DNA of 64,000 bases from Patulibacter brassicae (GCF_033949425.1 NZ_JAXAVX010000011.1:50030-114029); one strand, 5' to 3'. Numbered from the stretch's first letter, positions 35,177 through 43,756 are shown. Numbers and translations are program-made. The notes: a model not told the origin generated them from the letters alone.

Positions 35177-35827
35177 GTGCGTCGTCGCGTCATCACCGGA
35201 GTGCTCGCCCTCGCCGCGATCGTCGCGGTCGTCCTCGCCATCCGCTCGTGGACCGTCGACGACGGCGACCGGGCGCGCGCGAGCGTCGAGCGGTTCGGCA
35301 ACGCGGTCGCCGCGAAGGACTACGGGCTCATCTGCGAGGACCTGCTCGCCGACGACCTGCGCCAGCGGCTGGCGGCGATCGGCCTGCCGTGCGAGCGCGC
35401 GCTGGCGACCGGCCTGGGCGAGGTCCGCGAGCCGCGGGTGCGGATCACGAGCGTCGCGGTCGCCGACGACCGCGCGAGCGTCGGGATCGAGACGACCGCG
35501 GCGGGACAGCGGCCCTCCCGCGACGTCCTGCAGCTGCGCGAGGCCGACGGCGAGTGGCGGATCGTGTCGCTGGGCCAGGGCACGACGACGGCCGGCACGC
35601 CGCCGACGCCGGCCCGGACGTCGACGACGTCCCGGGGCAGCGCGACGACGCCGGCCCCGGCGCCGCAGCTGCCGGCGCCGGACGCGCCGCCGAACGGCTT
35701 CGAGGAGCCGGGCGCCACGCCCGTGCGCGGCTCGGCCGCGGCGGCCCGGGCCGAGCGCCGGCGCCAGCGCGAGATCCGCCGCCTGGCGCGCAAGGCGATG
35801 CGCGAGCAGGGCACGCGCGAGAAGTAG
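35177..35827 (+). CDS. Membrane-anchored NTF2/SnoaL-like protein with Pro-rich tail
   Basis: A 216-residue protein. Residues 1-22 form a signal anchor (RRRVITGVLALAAIVAVVLAI). A compact domain follows (RARASVERFGNAVAAKDYGLICEDLLADDLRQ..., with a Cys pair, Cys53 and Cys73 approximately) resembling the NTF2-like DUF4878 fold often seen on exported actinobacterial proteins. A Thr/Pro/Ala linker and an Arg/Lys-rich C-terminus complete it. Function unknown. It is divergent from the zinc-ribbon gene; both have leaderless promoters in the 119-nt gap. Confidence 0.62.
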   Translation: MRRRVITGVLALAAIVAVVLAIRSWTVDDGDRARASVERFGNAVAAKDYGLICEDLLADDLRQRLAAIGLPCERALATGLGEVREPRVRITSVAVADDRASVGIETTAAGQRPSRDVLQLREADGEWRIVSLGQGTTTAGTPPTPARTSTTSRGSATTPAPAPQLPAPDAPPNGFEEPGATPVRGSAAAARAERRRQREIRRLARKAMREQGTREK

Positions 35828-35872
35828 GGCGTCGCGGGGCCGCCGCGCGCGGGCAAGCCGGCCGCGGCCGAG

Positions 35873-35991
35873 GCGTGCGCGGTGCGTCACGTGCGTCGGC
35901 CGGCGCGGCACGCGACGTGCCGGGCGCGGTCGGCGTGCGCCGTGCGTCGCGCGCCCGAGCCGGCGGGGCGTGCGACGTGCGCGGCGTCGGC
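35873..35991 (+). repeat. Two imperfect ~60-bp tandem repeats, intergenic
   Basis: 35873-35931 and 35932-35991 align over most of their length (shared GGCGTGCGC, GTGCGTC, GCCGGCG, GCGACGTGC blocks). The first holds a perfect hairpin, GGCACG-CGA-CGTGCC (35907-35921). No gene is apparent in 35828-36036. Confidence 0.6.
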
Positions 35992-36036
35992 CGTCGCCGC
36001 GTCGCGCCCGTCGTGGCGGCGCGTCCCGCGCGCCGG

Positions 36037-36828
36037 TCAGTCGGCGCGGCCGGCGGCCTCGCGGCGCTCGCCGGTGGCGGGGTCGACGGCCTCCGGGCCG
36101 GGGGCGGCGCCCGTGACGACGTCGGCCGTGGCCTGCCCGGCGTCGGCGCCGGCCGCCGCGGCCTTCTCGCGCCGGTGCTTGCCGTGGAAGCCCTCGAAGA
36201 CCACCGAGGCGACGGTGACGAGCACGACGCCGATGATGAGGAGGTCGATGTGCCCCTCGATCCACTCCGCGGTGCTGCGGGGCAGCAGCGAGGCCGCGCC
36301 GTAGCCGACGAGGATGAGGCCGGTGCACCAGGCGACCGCGCCGAGGATCGACCAGATGACGAACTTCCGGTACTCCATCTGCACCGCGCCGGCCACGACC
36401 GCGGCGAAGGTCCGGACGATCGGCACGAAGCGGGCGAGGAAGATCGTCAGGGGGCCGTAGCGCTCGAAGAACGCGTGGGAGCGGACGAGGTGCTCCTTGC
36501 GGAAGAACCGCGAGTCGTCGCGGGTGAAGATGGCGGGGCCGGCTCGGCGGCCGATCTCGTAGCCGACGAGGTTGCCGGCGATCGCGGCGATCGGGACCGC
36601 GGTGAGCATGAGCCACAGCGGGTCGCCGTTCGGGTTGAGCTTCGCGAGGATGCCGGCGCTGAACAGCAGCGTGTCGCCGGGCAGGAAGAAGCCGATCAGG
36701 AGGCCGGTCTCGGCGAAGATGATCGCGACGATCGCGATCAGGCCGTACTCCTCGAAGATGTGCCGCGGGCTGAGCCACTCGGGCATCAGGGCCAGCGGCG
36801 TGGCGAGGTCGGCGAGCAGCGCGTGCAC
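36037..36828 (-). CDS. dedA: DedA-family membrane protein (SNARE-associated/VTT domain)
   Basis: A 263-residue membrane protein of the DedA/VTT family; members act in envelope homeostasis, and some are undecaprenyl-phosphate or phospholipid flippases. The family pattern is clear: FAETGLLIGFFLPGDTLLFSAGIL in the first re-entrant region, GNLVGYEIGRRAG, then HAFFERYGPLTIFLARFVPIVRTFAAVVAG and a later WSILGAVAW. About five hydrophobic segments. The C-terminal 45 residues are charged and disordered. The GTG at 36828 follows TACCCT by 7 nt; an ATG at 36786 is an alternative. Lipid substrate is not deducible. Confidence 0.9.
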   Translation of the reverse strand: MHALLADLATPLALMPEWLSPRHIFEEYGLIAIVAIIFAETGLLIGFFLPGDTLLFSAGILAKLNPNGDPLWLMLTAVPIAAIAGNLVGYEIGRRAGPAIFTRDDSRFFRKEHLVRSHAFFERYGPLTIFLARFVPIVRTFAAVVAGAVQMEYRKFVIWSILGAVAWCTGLILVGYGAASLLPRSTAEWIEGHIDLLIIGVVLVTVASVVFEGFHGKHRREKAAAAGADAGQATADVVTGAAPGPEAVDPATGERREAAGRAD

Positions 36829-36835
36829 CCGCGGG

Positions 36836-36841
36836 AGGGTA
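36836..36841 (-). promoter_or_regulatory. TACCCT -10 box before dedA
   Basis: TACCCT on the minus strand ends 7 nt before the GTG at 36828, consistent with leaderless dedA mRNA. Confidence 0.45.
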
Positions 36842-37019
36842 GCGGCCGGTGCGCGGCGCCGGACGGGTGCCCGTCGCGGATCGCGGCGGGCGGACGGCCC
36901 GCGCGTCCCGTTCCGGTGGGCGAGCGACGCCGCAGGGGTGGGCGCAGGACGCCCGCGGGCGCGCCGCGCGGGCCATAGGCTGCGGGGGACGGTCGACCGA
37001 TGGCGAGGGAGGACTCCAC

Positions 37020-39095
37020 GTGACCGAGGACGCAGCCCGCGGCGCGCTGTTGCGCGGCGTGGCCGAGGAGGCGCGGCACCGCACGCGACTGGGCCGCTTC
37101 GTGGCCTCCGCGAGCGCCGCGGCGGGCCGCCCGCTGGACGGCCACGGGGACCTCGTCGCGTGGTCGGTCGAGGATCCCGACGGCTTCTGGCGGCACGTCT
37201 CCGACGCGCTCGGGGTGCCCTGGCACGCTCGTCCCGAGGCGTTCCTCGCGGACGCGGCGATGCCGGGCGCCCGCTGGTGCCCCGGCGGCACGCTGAACTA
37301 CGCCGAGGCCGCCCTGGCCCACCGCGGCGACGCCCCCGCGATCATCGCCCGCTCCCAGACCCGCGAGCGGATCGCCCTCTCGCGCGACGAGCTGCGCGAC
37401 GCGGTCGCCCGGTGCGCGGCGGGCCTGGCCCGACTCGGCGTCGGGCGCGGCAGCCGGGTGGCGGCGTACCTGCCGAACGTCCCCGAGGCGGTGATCGGGC
37501 TCCTGGCCAGCGCGGCGCTCGGCGCGACCTGGGCGTCCTGTCCGCCGGAGTTCGGCGTCCGCTCCGTCGTCGACCGGCTCGGGCAGCTCGAGCCCGACGT
37601 CCTGCTCTGCGGCGACGGCTACCGCTACGGCGCGAAGGCCATCGACCGGCGCGCGCAGGCCGCCGAGATCGTCGGATCGCTGCCGTCGCTGCGCCACGTC
37701 GTCGCCGTCCCCTACCTGCACCCCGACGGCGAGGACGCGCTCCACGGCGCCGGACCGGCCCGCCTGACGTGGGACGCGCTGCTCGCCGAGCCCGCCGCGC
37801 TGCGGTGCGAGCCCGTGCCCTTCGACCACCCGCTCTACGTCCTCTTCTCGTCCGGGACGACCGGGCTGCCGAAGCCGATCGTGCACGGTCACGGCGGCAT
37901 GACGCTCGAGCACCTCAAGGCGCTGGCGCTCATGCAGGACCTGCGCTCCGGCGACGAGGACCCCGACGAACGACCGCAGGACCGGTTCTTCTGGTTCTCG
38001 ACGACCGGCTGGATGATGTGGAACTACCTCGTCTCCGGCCTGCTCGTCGGCGCCGCGATCGTGCTCTTCGACGGCGACCCGGGCGCGCCGGACCTCGGCG
38101 AGACCTGGCGGATGGCGGGGGAGGAGGGCGTGACGCAGCTCGGCACGAGCGCGCCGTTCCTCATGGCCTGCCGCAAGGCCGGTCTCGTGCCCCGCGAGCT
38201 CGCCGACCTCTCGGCGCTGCGCCTCGTCGGCTCGACGGGAGCGCCGCTGCCGCCCGAGGGCTGGAGCTGGGTCTACGAGGCGGTCGCGCCGCGGCCCGTC
38301 GATCCGGCGGCGCCGGACGTCGACGACCTGCTGCTGAGCTCGATCTCCGGCGGCACGGACGTCTGCACGGCCTTCGTCGGCGGCTCGCCGCTGCTGCCGG
38401 TCCGCGCCGGCGAGATCTCCGGCGCCTGGCCCGGCTGCGACGTCCGGGCGCTCGGCGAGGACGGCACGGCCCTCCACGGGGAGACCGGCGAGCTCGTCAT
38501 CGGCTCGCCGATGCCGTCGATGCCGATCGGGCTCCTCGGCGACGAGGACGGGTCGCGCTACCGCGCCTCGTACTTCGAGCGCTTCCCCGGTCGCTGGTGC
38601 CACGGCGACTGGGTGACGGTCCGCGACGACGGGTCGCTCGTCATCGGCGGGCGCTCGGACGCGACCCTCAACCGCGGCGGGGTGCGCCTGGGCACCGCCG
38701 AGATCTACCGGGTCGTCGAGGAGCAGGAGGGCGTCGCGGACAGCCTCGTCGTCCATCTCGAGGACGAGCAGGATCCGGGCGGGGCCGGGCGGCTGCTGCT
38801 CTTCGTCGCCCCGGCGGGCGGCGTGCCCGAGGACGAGGACCGGCGCGCGGCGCTGCGCGACGAGCTCGCGGCCACCTGCGCGCGAGCGCTGCGGCGATCG
38901 CTCTCGCCGCGCCACGTGCCGGACGAGCTGCGGCTCGTGCCCGCGATCCCGACGACGCTCTCGGGCAAGAAGCTCGAGGTGCCGGTGAAGCGGATCCTCA
39001 CCGGGACCCCGCCGGAGCAGGCGGCGTCGCGCGAGTCGCTGCGGGACCCGGCCGCGCTGGAGCCGTTCGTCGCGCTGGCCGCCGCACGGACCTGA
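37020..39095 (+). CDS. Acetoacetyl-CoA synthetase
   Basis: A 691-residue AMP-forming ligase, converting acetoacetate, ATP and CoA to acetoacetyl-CoA. The order matches the acetoacetate-CoA ligase family: an ACAS N-terminal part with WHARPEAFLADAAMPGARWCPGGTLNYAE, the phosphate loop LFSSGTTGLPKPIVHGHGG near residue 280, the family-typical WFSTTGWMMWNYLVSGLL, then the SISGGTDVCTAF segment (A5), YFERFPGRWCHGDW (A7) and RSDATLNRGGVRLGTAEIY (A8). The catalytic Lys lies in TTLSGKKLEVPVKRIL. A GGGAGG site precedes the GTG. It would channel ketone bodies or PHB-derived acetoacetate into acetyl-CoA. Monocistronic. Confidence 0.93.
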   Translation: MTEDAARGALLRGVAEEARHRTRLGRFVASASAAAGRPLDGHGDLVAWSVEDPDGFWRHVSDALGVPWHARPEAFLADAAMPGARWCPGGTLNYAEAALAHRGDAPAIIARSQTRERIALSRDELRDAVARCAAGLARLGVGRGSRVAAYLPNVPEAVIGLLASAALGATWASCPPEFGVRSVVDRLGQLEPDVLLCGDGYRYGAKAIDRRAQAAEIVGSLPSLRHVVAVPYLHPDGEDALHGAGPARLTWDALLAEPAALRCEPVPFDHPLYVLFSSGTTGLPKPIVHGHGGMTLEHLKALALMQDLRSGDEDPDERPQDRFFWFSTTGWMMWNYLVSGLLVGAAIVLFDGDPGAPDLGETWRMAGEEGVTQLGTSAPFLMACRKAGLVPRELADLSALRLVGSTGAPLPPEGWSWVYEAVAPRPVDPAAPDVDDLLLSSISGGTDVCTAFVGGSPLLPVRAGEISGAWPGCDVRALGEDGTALHGETGELVIGSPMPSMPIGLLGDEDGSRYRASYFERFPGRWCHGDWVTVRDDGSLVIGGRSDATLNRGGVRLGTAEIYRVVEEQEGVADSLVVHLEDEQDPGGAGRLLLFVAPAGGVPEDEDRRAALRDELAATCARALRRSLSPRHVPDELRLVPAIPTTLSGKKLEVPVKRILTGTPPEQAASRESLRDPAALEPFVALAAART

Positions 39096-39114
39096 CGGTC
39101 GCGCGGCGCGCCGG

Positions 39115-39642
39115 TCAGGCGGCGTCGGTGGCGGCCGGTCCGGGACCGGCGGCGCCGTCGCGCCCGTAGCGCGACCAGATGTCGTTGCAGGCCTCGCAGG
39201 TGTCCTCGGGGATCACCCCGATGCGCATGAGGCCGGCGAACGCGAGGCAGCCCACGCAGAACGCGAAGACGGACTCGAGCGTCGCGAAGACGACCATCAT
39301 CGCGAGCATCACGATCGCGACGGCCTCCACGCCGAGCAGCACGCCGACGACCGCGCCGATCGTCGTGGCGACCGCGCCGATCGCCTGCGCGAACCGCTTC
39401 GGCGGGCCCGGGACGCGCTTGGGCTCGCCGAGGCGCGGGGCGACGACGTCCATCGCGAAGCGTCCGAGCGGGCTGAGCGTCGGGCCGGTGATCGCCCGGG
39501 CGATGAACCCGTAGGCGAGGGGCAGCAGGAGCCAGTGCCAGCCCGTGACGAGCGCCACGAGCGAGGTGAGGGCCACGACGCCGGCGACGACCCGCGCGGC
39601 CTTCTCGTTGACCGGGTTCGGAAAGCCGACGATCGACGCCAT
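39115..39642 (-). CDS. DUF4395-family membrane protein
   Basis: A 175-residue membrane protein with about four hydrophobic segments. The start IVGFPNPVNEKAARVVAGVVAL and the RAITGPTLSPLGRFAMDVVAPRLG stretch are typical of DUF4395. The hydrophobic C-terminal half ends in FAFCVGCLAFAGLMRIGVIPEDTCEAC; the two Cys-x2-Cys pairs could be redox active, and DUF4395 proteins are sometimes linked to thioredoxin-like or sulfurtransferase genes. No such partner is adjacent. TATGAT ends 6 nt before the ATG. Confidence 0.8.
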   Translation of the reverse strand: MASIVGFPNPVNEKAARVVAGVVALTSLVALVTGWHWLLLPLAYGFIARAITGPTLSPLGRFAMDVVAPRLGEPKRVPGPPKRFAQAIGAVATTIGAVVGVLLGVEAVAIVMLAMMVVFATLESVFAFCVGCLAFAGLMRIGVIPEDTCEACNDIWSRYGRDGAAGPGPAATDAA

Positions 39643-39648
39643 GGGGCG

Positions 39649-39654
39649 ATCATA
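39649..39654 (-). promoter_or_regulatory. TATGAT -10 box before the DUF4395 gene
   Basis: TATGAT on the minus strand, the nearest match to TATAAT in the window, ends 6 nt before the ATG at 39642. Confidence 0.6.
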
Positions 39655-39790
39655 CGACGCCGCGATATCGGCCGACCCGTGAAAGCGGATCCGGATACCG
39701 AACATGGCGTGGCGTCCGGCTGCGCTGGCGCCTCCGTCACGTGGGTCGTAGGGTCGGTAGCCCGTCCCTTCCGCCCCAAGGAGCCGTCCC

Positions 39791-40294
39791 GTGTCCGCTC
39801 TTCGCCCCGTCCTCCTCGGCGCCGGTGCCGCCCTCGCCGGGCGCGCGGCCCTGCGAGCCGCGCTCCTGGCGAAGCTCCGCGCAGACGTCGCCCGCCTCGG
39901 AGACGGCGACCCCGGGCCGTTCCTGGCGGGGTTCGCCGACGATGCGGTGCTGCGCTTCGCCGAGGGGGAGCACCGGTGGGCCGGCGAGCATCGCGGCCGT
40001 GCCGCCATCGAGCGCTTCCTGCGCGACTTCGTCGCCGCCGGCCTGCGCGGAGAGATCCGCGAGCTGTGGATCGGCGGCCCGCCGTGGGCGCTCACCGCGG
40101 TCGCGCGGTTCGACGACCGGGCCGTGGGCCCCGCCGGCGAGGAGCTCTACGCGAATCGCACCGCGATCGTCGTGCGCACGCGCTGGGGCAAGGTCGTCGA
40201 GCAGGACGACTTCTACGCAGACACCGAGCGGATCGCGGCGTTCGACCGGCGGCTGACCGAGCTCGGCGTCCTGCCGGCGCGCCGCGACGGATGA
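39791..40294 (+). CDS. SnoaL/NTF2-like protein
   Basis: A 167-residue protein. After a hydrophobic N-terminus (VLLGAGAALAGRAALRAALL) comes a SnoaL-like domain: AFL..FADDAVLRFAEGEHRWAGEHRGRAAIERFLRDF, then strands ending YANRTAIVVRTRWGKVVEQDDFYADTERIAAFDRRL. This is the pattern of nuclear transport factor 2-like polyketide-cyclase/limonene epoxide hydrolase relatives; most have no assigned enzyme activity. An AAGGAG site lies 6 nt before the GTG. A TAGGGT at about 39749-39754 may be its -10 box. Confidence 0.72.
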   Translation: MSALRPVLLGAGAALAGRAALRAALLAKLRADVARLGDGDPGPFLAGFADDAVLRFAEGEHRWAGEHRGRAAIERFLRDFVAAGLRGEIRELWIGGPPWALTAVARFDDRAVGPAGEELYANRTAIVVRTRWGKVVEQDDFYADTERIAAFDRRLTELGVLPARRDG

Positions 40295-40358
40295 CGGCCT
40301 CGGTCGTCGACGTCCGGTCCGACGCCGCCGGCGTCGTCGCCCGTCGGGACACGTCGAC

Positions 40359-40985
40359 GTGACCGCCCCGCGGCCGGCGGCTCGTCTCGTCCCGGCGGCT
40401 GCCGCGCCGCTCGGCGTCGGGGCGCTGCTGCTCATCGCGTGGGCGCCGCGCGGCGGCCGCCTCGCGCTCGCGCTGGTCCTGCTCGGGCTCGCGGTGCTCC
40501 TGCGAACGCGTCGCGCTGCGGACAGCGGCCCCGCGCGCCGGGTCGGCGTGGCGCGGCTCGCGTCGCTCGGGGCGCTCGCCGGCGCGCTGGCGGCGGTCGC
40601 CGCGCTCGGCGCCGCGGTGGGCTGGCCCGCCGGCGACGACCTGCTCGAGCTCCTGGACGGCCTGGGACTGGGGTCCGACGACCGCGCCGTCGCGCTGGCG
40701 CTGCTGCCCCTGGGCTTCCTGGCGATGGCCGCTGCGGCAGCGCGGGCACCGACGGGCACCGGGGTGACGGCGACGGTCCTGCTCGGGCTCGGCGGGGCAG
40801 TCGTGCTGCTCGTCGTCGGCGCGCTCGGGGCGGGGGAGGACCGCGGCGCGCGACCGATCGCGCTGCCGCTGGCGCTGCTGCCCCTGCTGCTCGGCGGGGC
40901 GCCCCTCGCGCTCGCGGCGGCGCTCGAGCGCCACCGGCCGCCGCCGGCGGCCGTCGGGCGCCCGGGTCGCGCCCGACGCCGCTGA
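40359..40985 (+). CDS. Hypothetical multi-pass membrane protein
   Basis: A 208-residue Ala/Leu-rich protein with about six hydrophobic segments (for example VPAAAAPLGVGALLLIAWAP, LALALVLLGLAVLL, ATVLLGLGGAVVLLVVGAL) and an Arg-rich C-terminus. There are no recognisable family motifs. The GTG start has no clear ribosome-binding site, so both the start and the reality of the gene are moderately uncertain, although sustained hydrophobicity argues for coding. Confidence 0.5.
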   Translation: MTAPRPAARLVPAAAAPLGVGALLLIAWAPRGGRLALALVLLGLAVLLRTRRAADSGPARRVGVARLASLGALAGALAAVAALGAAVGWPAGDDLLELLDGLGLGSDDRAVALALLPLGFLAMAAAAARAPTGTGVTATVLLGLGGAVVLLVVGALGAGEDRGARPIALPLALLPLLLGGAPLALAAALERHRPPPAAVGRPGRARRR

Positions 40986-41107
40986 GTCCCGGTCGACGGC
41001 GCTCCGGCGGCGCGGCGGACGGCGCTTCGGGTGCGGGCGCCGGCGTCCGGAGCCGGGGCTCCGGGACGACGACGCGGGCGCGGAGGCGCGGGCCCGCGGC
41101 CGGCGAC

Positions 41108-41758
41108 TCAGCCGGCGGGCGCCGGAGCCGGCGTCGTCTCGGTCGGCACCGGGACCGGGTCGACCGGCACGGGCACGGGCTCCGGAGCGGGCGCCGGGGT
41201 CGTCTCCGTCGGCGGCACCGCCGGCGTCGTCGGCACGACGCGGCCGAGGATCACGTCGAACGCGCGCTTCAGGTCGGCGTTGCCGGTGGTGATCCGCTTG
41301 AGCCCGCGGTTCACCTCGGTCTCGATCTGCTTGTAGAGCTTGCGCATCCCGGCGGCGCTCTTCGGCAGCTTCTTCTTCGGCACCGCGAAGCGCGAGACGG
41401 CCTTGTCGATGTCGGTGTAGCCGAGCCGCAGCTGCGTCAGCCCCCGCAGGGCCTGCTCCTGCGCCTCGGCGGTCGCGAAGCCGTCGCCGTCCTCGTCGCG
41501 CAGCGCGCGGGCGACGGTCGCCACGCGGGAGCGCAGCGTCTTCACGCGCGCCTTCAGGCGCTTGGCCTGGGTCGTCGACGGGTTCGGCCGGACGACCTTC
41601 ACCAGCGAGTCGGCGACGTCCGCCTGCGCCTTGCGCAGCGGCGCCTCGTGCTTGCGCACGATCGAGCGCAGCCCGGCATCCGACGCCTGGGCCGCGAGGG
41701 CCGGCACGAGGGCGACGAGCAGGACGAGGAGGACGGCGGGGAGACGGCGACGCAGCAC
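41108..41758 (-). CDS. Secreted/anchored alpha-helical protein with Pro/Thr tail
   Basis: A protein of 216 residues if started at GTG 41758 (219 from GTG 41767). A signal peptide (LPAVLLVLLVALVPALAAQA) is followed by about 130 residues of charged helix (KAQADVADSLVKVV..., KRLKARVKTLRSRVATVARALRDEDGDG), likely coiled coil. A low-complexity C-terminus has TETTPAPAP and PVPV repeats. Function unknown. TACCGT ends 7 nt before 41758, so I prefer that start. It is the last gene of the minus-strand block containing csrA and the late flagellar genes. Confidence 0.6.
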   Translation of the reverse strand: MLRRRLPAVLLVLLVALVPALAAQASDAGLRSIVRKHEAPLRKAQADVADSLVKVVRPNPSTTQAKRLKARVKTLRSRVATVARALRDEDGDGFATAEAQEQALRGLTQLRLGYTDIDKAVSRFAVPKKKLPKSAAGMRKLYKQIETEVNRGLKRITTGNADLKRAFDVILGRVVPTTPAVPPTETTPAPAPEPVPVPVDPVPVPTETTPAPAPAG

Positions 41759-41809
41759 GGCGAGCACGGTAGCGCGCGACGTGGTCGAACGCGCCAGCGG
41801 CTGCGTCGC

Positions 41810-42028
41810 TCAGCGCCGGACGAGCACGTACACGAGCGCGATCGCGAAGCCGATCTGCCCGAAGCTCATTGCGGTCCCGAGGTTCGCGGCACCCGCGAGC
41901 TCGGCGACGAGCGTCGCGCCGGCGAACGCCCCGACGACGATGGCGAGGTTCGCCGCGAAGGGCCGCGACGGCCGCAGCTGGACGTCGGCGTCGGTGAGCC
42001 GGCGCGCGGGGGGCGGGGCGTCGCTCAT
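41810..42028 (-). CDS. Small membrane protein coupled to csrA
   Basis: A 72-residue protein with a charged N-terminus and two hydrophobic segments (AANLAIVVGAFAGATLVAELAG and GQIGFAIALVYVLV). Its ATG overlaps the csrA stop (ATGA), so it is translationally coupled. I do not recognise a family. Possible roles are membrane tethering or tuning of CsrA/FliW, or a bystander; nothing in the sequence decides. Confidence 0.6.
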   Translation of the reverse strand: MSDAPPPARRLTDADVQLRPSRPFAANLAIVVGAFAGATLVAELAGAANLGTAMSFGQIGFAIALVYVLVRR

Positions 42029-42243
42029 GCGTCCTCCGGCAGCGGCGGGGCGTCGTCGGCCGAGGCGGCGGCGGCGCGGTTCTCGTCGCGCACCGAGGCC
42101 CAGAGCTCGGCGCGGTAGACCGGGAGGGAGCGGGGCGCCTCGATGCCCAGCCGCACCGTCTGCCCGCTGACCTCGACGACGGTGACGACGACGTCGTCGC
42201 CGATCATCACCTGCTCGCCCGCCTTGCGGCTGACGATCAGCAC
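42025..42243 (-). CDS. csrA: Carbon storage regulator CsrA
   Basis: A 72-residue RNA-binding translational regulator. The N-terminal half, MLIVSRKAGEQVMIGDDVVV, and VRLGIEAPRSLPVYRAEL show the conserved L4/R6 and the VHR-like element (here VYR) that bind GGA-containing hairpins. The C-terminal tail is longer than that of E. coli CsrA, like Bacillus-type proteins that bind FliW. In Bacillus, CsrA represses flagellin (hag) translation and FliW relieves it. Here csrA lies directly after fliW, separated by 95 nt. A GTG start gives the exact family N-terminus. Confidence 0.93.
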   Translation of the reverse strand: MLIVSRKAGEQVMIGDDVVVTVVEVSGQTVRLGIEAPRSLPVYRAELWASVRDENRAAAASADDAPPLPEDA

Positions 42244-42338
42244 GTGCGAGCGGCTCCGGACGCGGTCATGGACGGCAGGTTACCCCGCCGGGACCGAGAT
42301 CCGTGGGACCTCGGTCGACCGGGCGGCGCGCTCCGGGG

Positions 42339-42851
42339 TCAGGCGGCGGCGGTGCTCGTCGTGCGGACGGGCGCCGGCGCGGGCCCCGGCGCGACGGCAC
42401 CGGTCCCGAGCGGCACGCGCAGGGCCGCGTCGCGGTGGGCGTTCAGGACCTGCCAGCCCTGGCCGCCGGCGACGACGATCGGCGCGCGGAGGTTCGCGAC
42501 GAACTCCTCGAGCCGCGCGGCGGCGCGGACCGTCACCCAGATCTCGGCGGCGTCCGGGTCCTCGAGCGCCCGCAGGCCGGCCGGCGCGTCGTGCTCGTCG
42601 AGCTCGACGACGTACTCCGGGAAGAACCGCTGCGGCCGCGTGACCGGCAGCGCGAGCGTCGCGTCGTCGAGCGAGTGCAGCCACGCGAACGCGCCGGTCG
42701 GGGCGGGGTCGCGGGCGGGGTTGGCCGAGAGCAGGACGAACCGCGAGCCGTCGAGCCCGACGAGCCCGTCGGGGAAGCGGATCACGGACGACTCGGCGAT
42801 CTCGAGCCGGCCGAAGCGGGTGCTGTCCAGGACGTGGGGCATGGTGCTCAC
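42339..42851 (-). CDS. fliW: Flagellar assembly factor FliW
   Basis: A 170-residue beta-barrel protein that binds flagellin and allosterically antagonises CsrA, linking flagellin synthesis to export. The family pattern is visible: TRFGRLEIAESSVIRFPDGLVGLDG, then FVLLSANPARDPAPTGAFAWLHSLDDATLALPV and APIVVAGGQGWQVLNAHRDAALRVPL. The C-terminal 20 residues are a Pro/Ala/Thr tail. The start (GTG 42851, or ATG 42842) overlaps the flgL stop by 4 nt, so it is co-translated with the hook-filament junction gene. The flagellin gene is not in this window. Confidence 0.92.
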   Translation of the reverse strand: MSTMPHVLDSTRFGRLEIAESSVIRFPDGLVGLDGSRFVLLSANPARDPAPTGAFAWLHSLDDATLALPVTRPQRFFPEYVVELDEHDAPAGLRALEDPDAAEIWVTVRAAARLEEFVANLRAPIVVAGGQGWQVLNAHRDAALRVPLGTGAVAPGPAPAPVRTTSTAAA

Positions 42852-43756
42852 CGGAGGAAGTCCACGAGGGACGTCTGGAGGATCTGCGCGCCGGACTTCA
42901 GCGCGGCCTGGTAGACGGACTGCTCCGTCGAGTACTGCATGATCGCCGAGGCGTAGTCGGCGTCCTCGATGAGGGAGCGCTGCTTCGTCGCGTTCTCCTC
43001 GACCTGCGCGAGCCGCTCGGAGGCGCCCTCGAGCCGGTTGCCGGTCGCGCCGACCTGCGCCCGCAGCGCGCCGAGCGCGTCGATGCCGGCGTCGAGCGCC
43101 TGGATGTCGGTCGAGCGCAGCGCCTCGCGGTCGGCGGTCGTGCCCGAGCGCATGTGCGCGGCGATGTCGCGCAGCGTCGCGAGGACCTTCCCGTCCGCGC
43201 CGCCGGACCCGAGCACCTGGCCACCGAGGTCGACGTTCACCTGCACGTCGACGCCCGGGCCGATCGTGCGGACGATCCCGCCGGCGTCGCCGGTGTAGGC
43301 GTCGGAGCCCGTCGCGTACGGGGGCGTGCCGGTGTTCGACCCCGCGAAGACGTGGGTGCCGGCGTACGTCGTGTTCGCCGCCGACTTCACCGACTCGATG
43401 AGCTGGTCGAGCTCGGCCGCGGCCGCGTCGCGCGACTGCTGGCCGCCGACGTCGTTGCCGGCGCCGATGAGCAGCGTGCGCGCCCGGCGCAGGAGGTCGC
43501 TGACCGACGAGAGCGCCGAGTCCGAGGCGGTGTTCCAGCCCTGGGCGTTCTCGACGTTGCGCTGCTGCTGGGCGACCTGCGAGAGCTCGCTGCGCAGCCC
43601 TATCGCGCGGGTGACGCCGTAGGGGTCGTCGGAGGGACGGTTGATGGCCTTCCCCGAGGACAGCTGGTCGAAGGCGTCGTTCAGGCGACGCGTGTTGCCG
43701 GCGAGGTTCGTCAGCAGGTGGCGCTGGCTCATCGCGCCGGTGATGCGGGTCGTCAT
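42848..43756 (-). CDS. flgL: Flagellar hook-filament junction protein FlgL (HAP3)
   Basis: A 302-residue flagellin-like protein, exported to form the junction between hook and filament with FlgK. The N-terminal helix (TRITGAMSQRHLLTNLAGNTRRLNDAFDQLSSGKAINRPSDDP) and the C-terminal helix (LEGASERLAQVEENATKQRSLIEDADYASAIMQYSTEQSVYQAALKSGAQILQTSL) are the coiled D0/D1 domains of the family. The gene lies downstream of flgK after a 130-nt gap with no clear promoter. The C-terminal end (LVDFLR) matches FlgL rather than flagellin. Confidence 0.93.
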   Translation of the reverse strand: MTTRITGAMSQRHLLTNLAGNTRRLNDAFDQLSSGKAINRPSDDPYGVTRAIGLRSELSQVAQQQRNVENAQGWNTASDSALSSVSDLLRRARTLLIGAGNDVGGQQSRDAAAAELDQLIESVKSAANTTYAGTHVFAGSNTGTPPYATGSDAYTGDAGGIVRTIGPGVDVQVNVDLGGQVLGSGGADGKVLATLRDIAAHMRSGTTADREALRSTDIQALDAGIDALGALRAQVGATGNRLEGASERLAQVEENATKQRSLIEDADYASAIMQYSTEQSVYQAALKSGAQILQTSLVDFLR

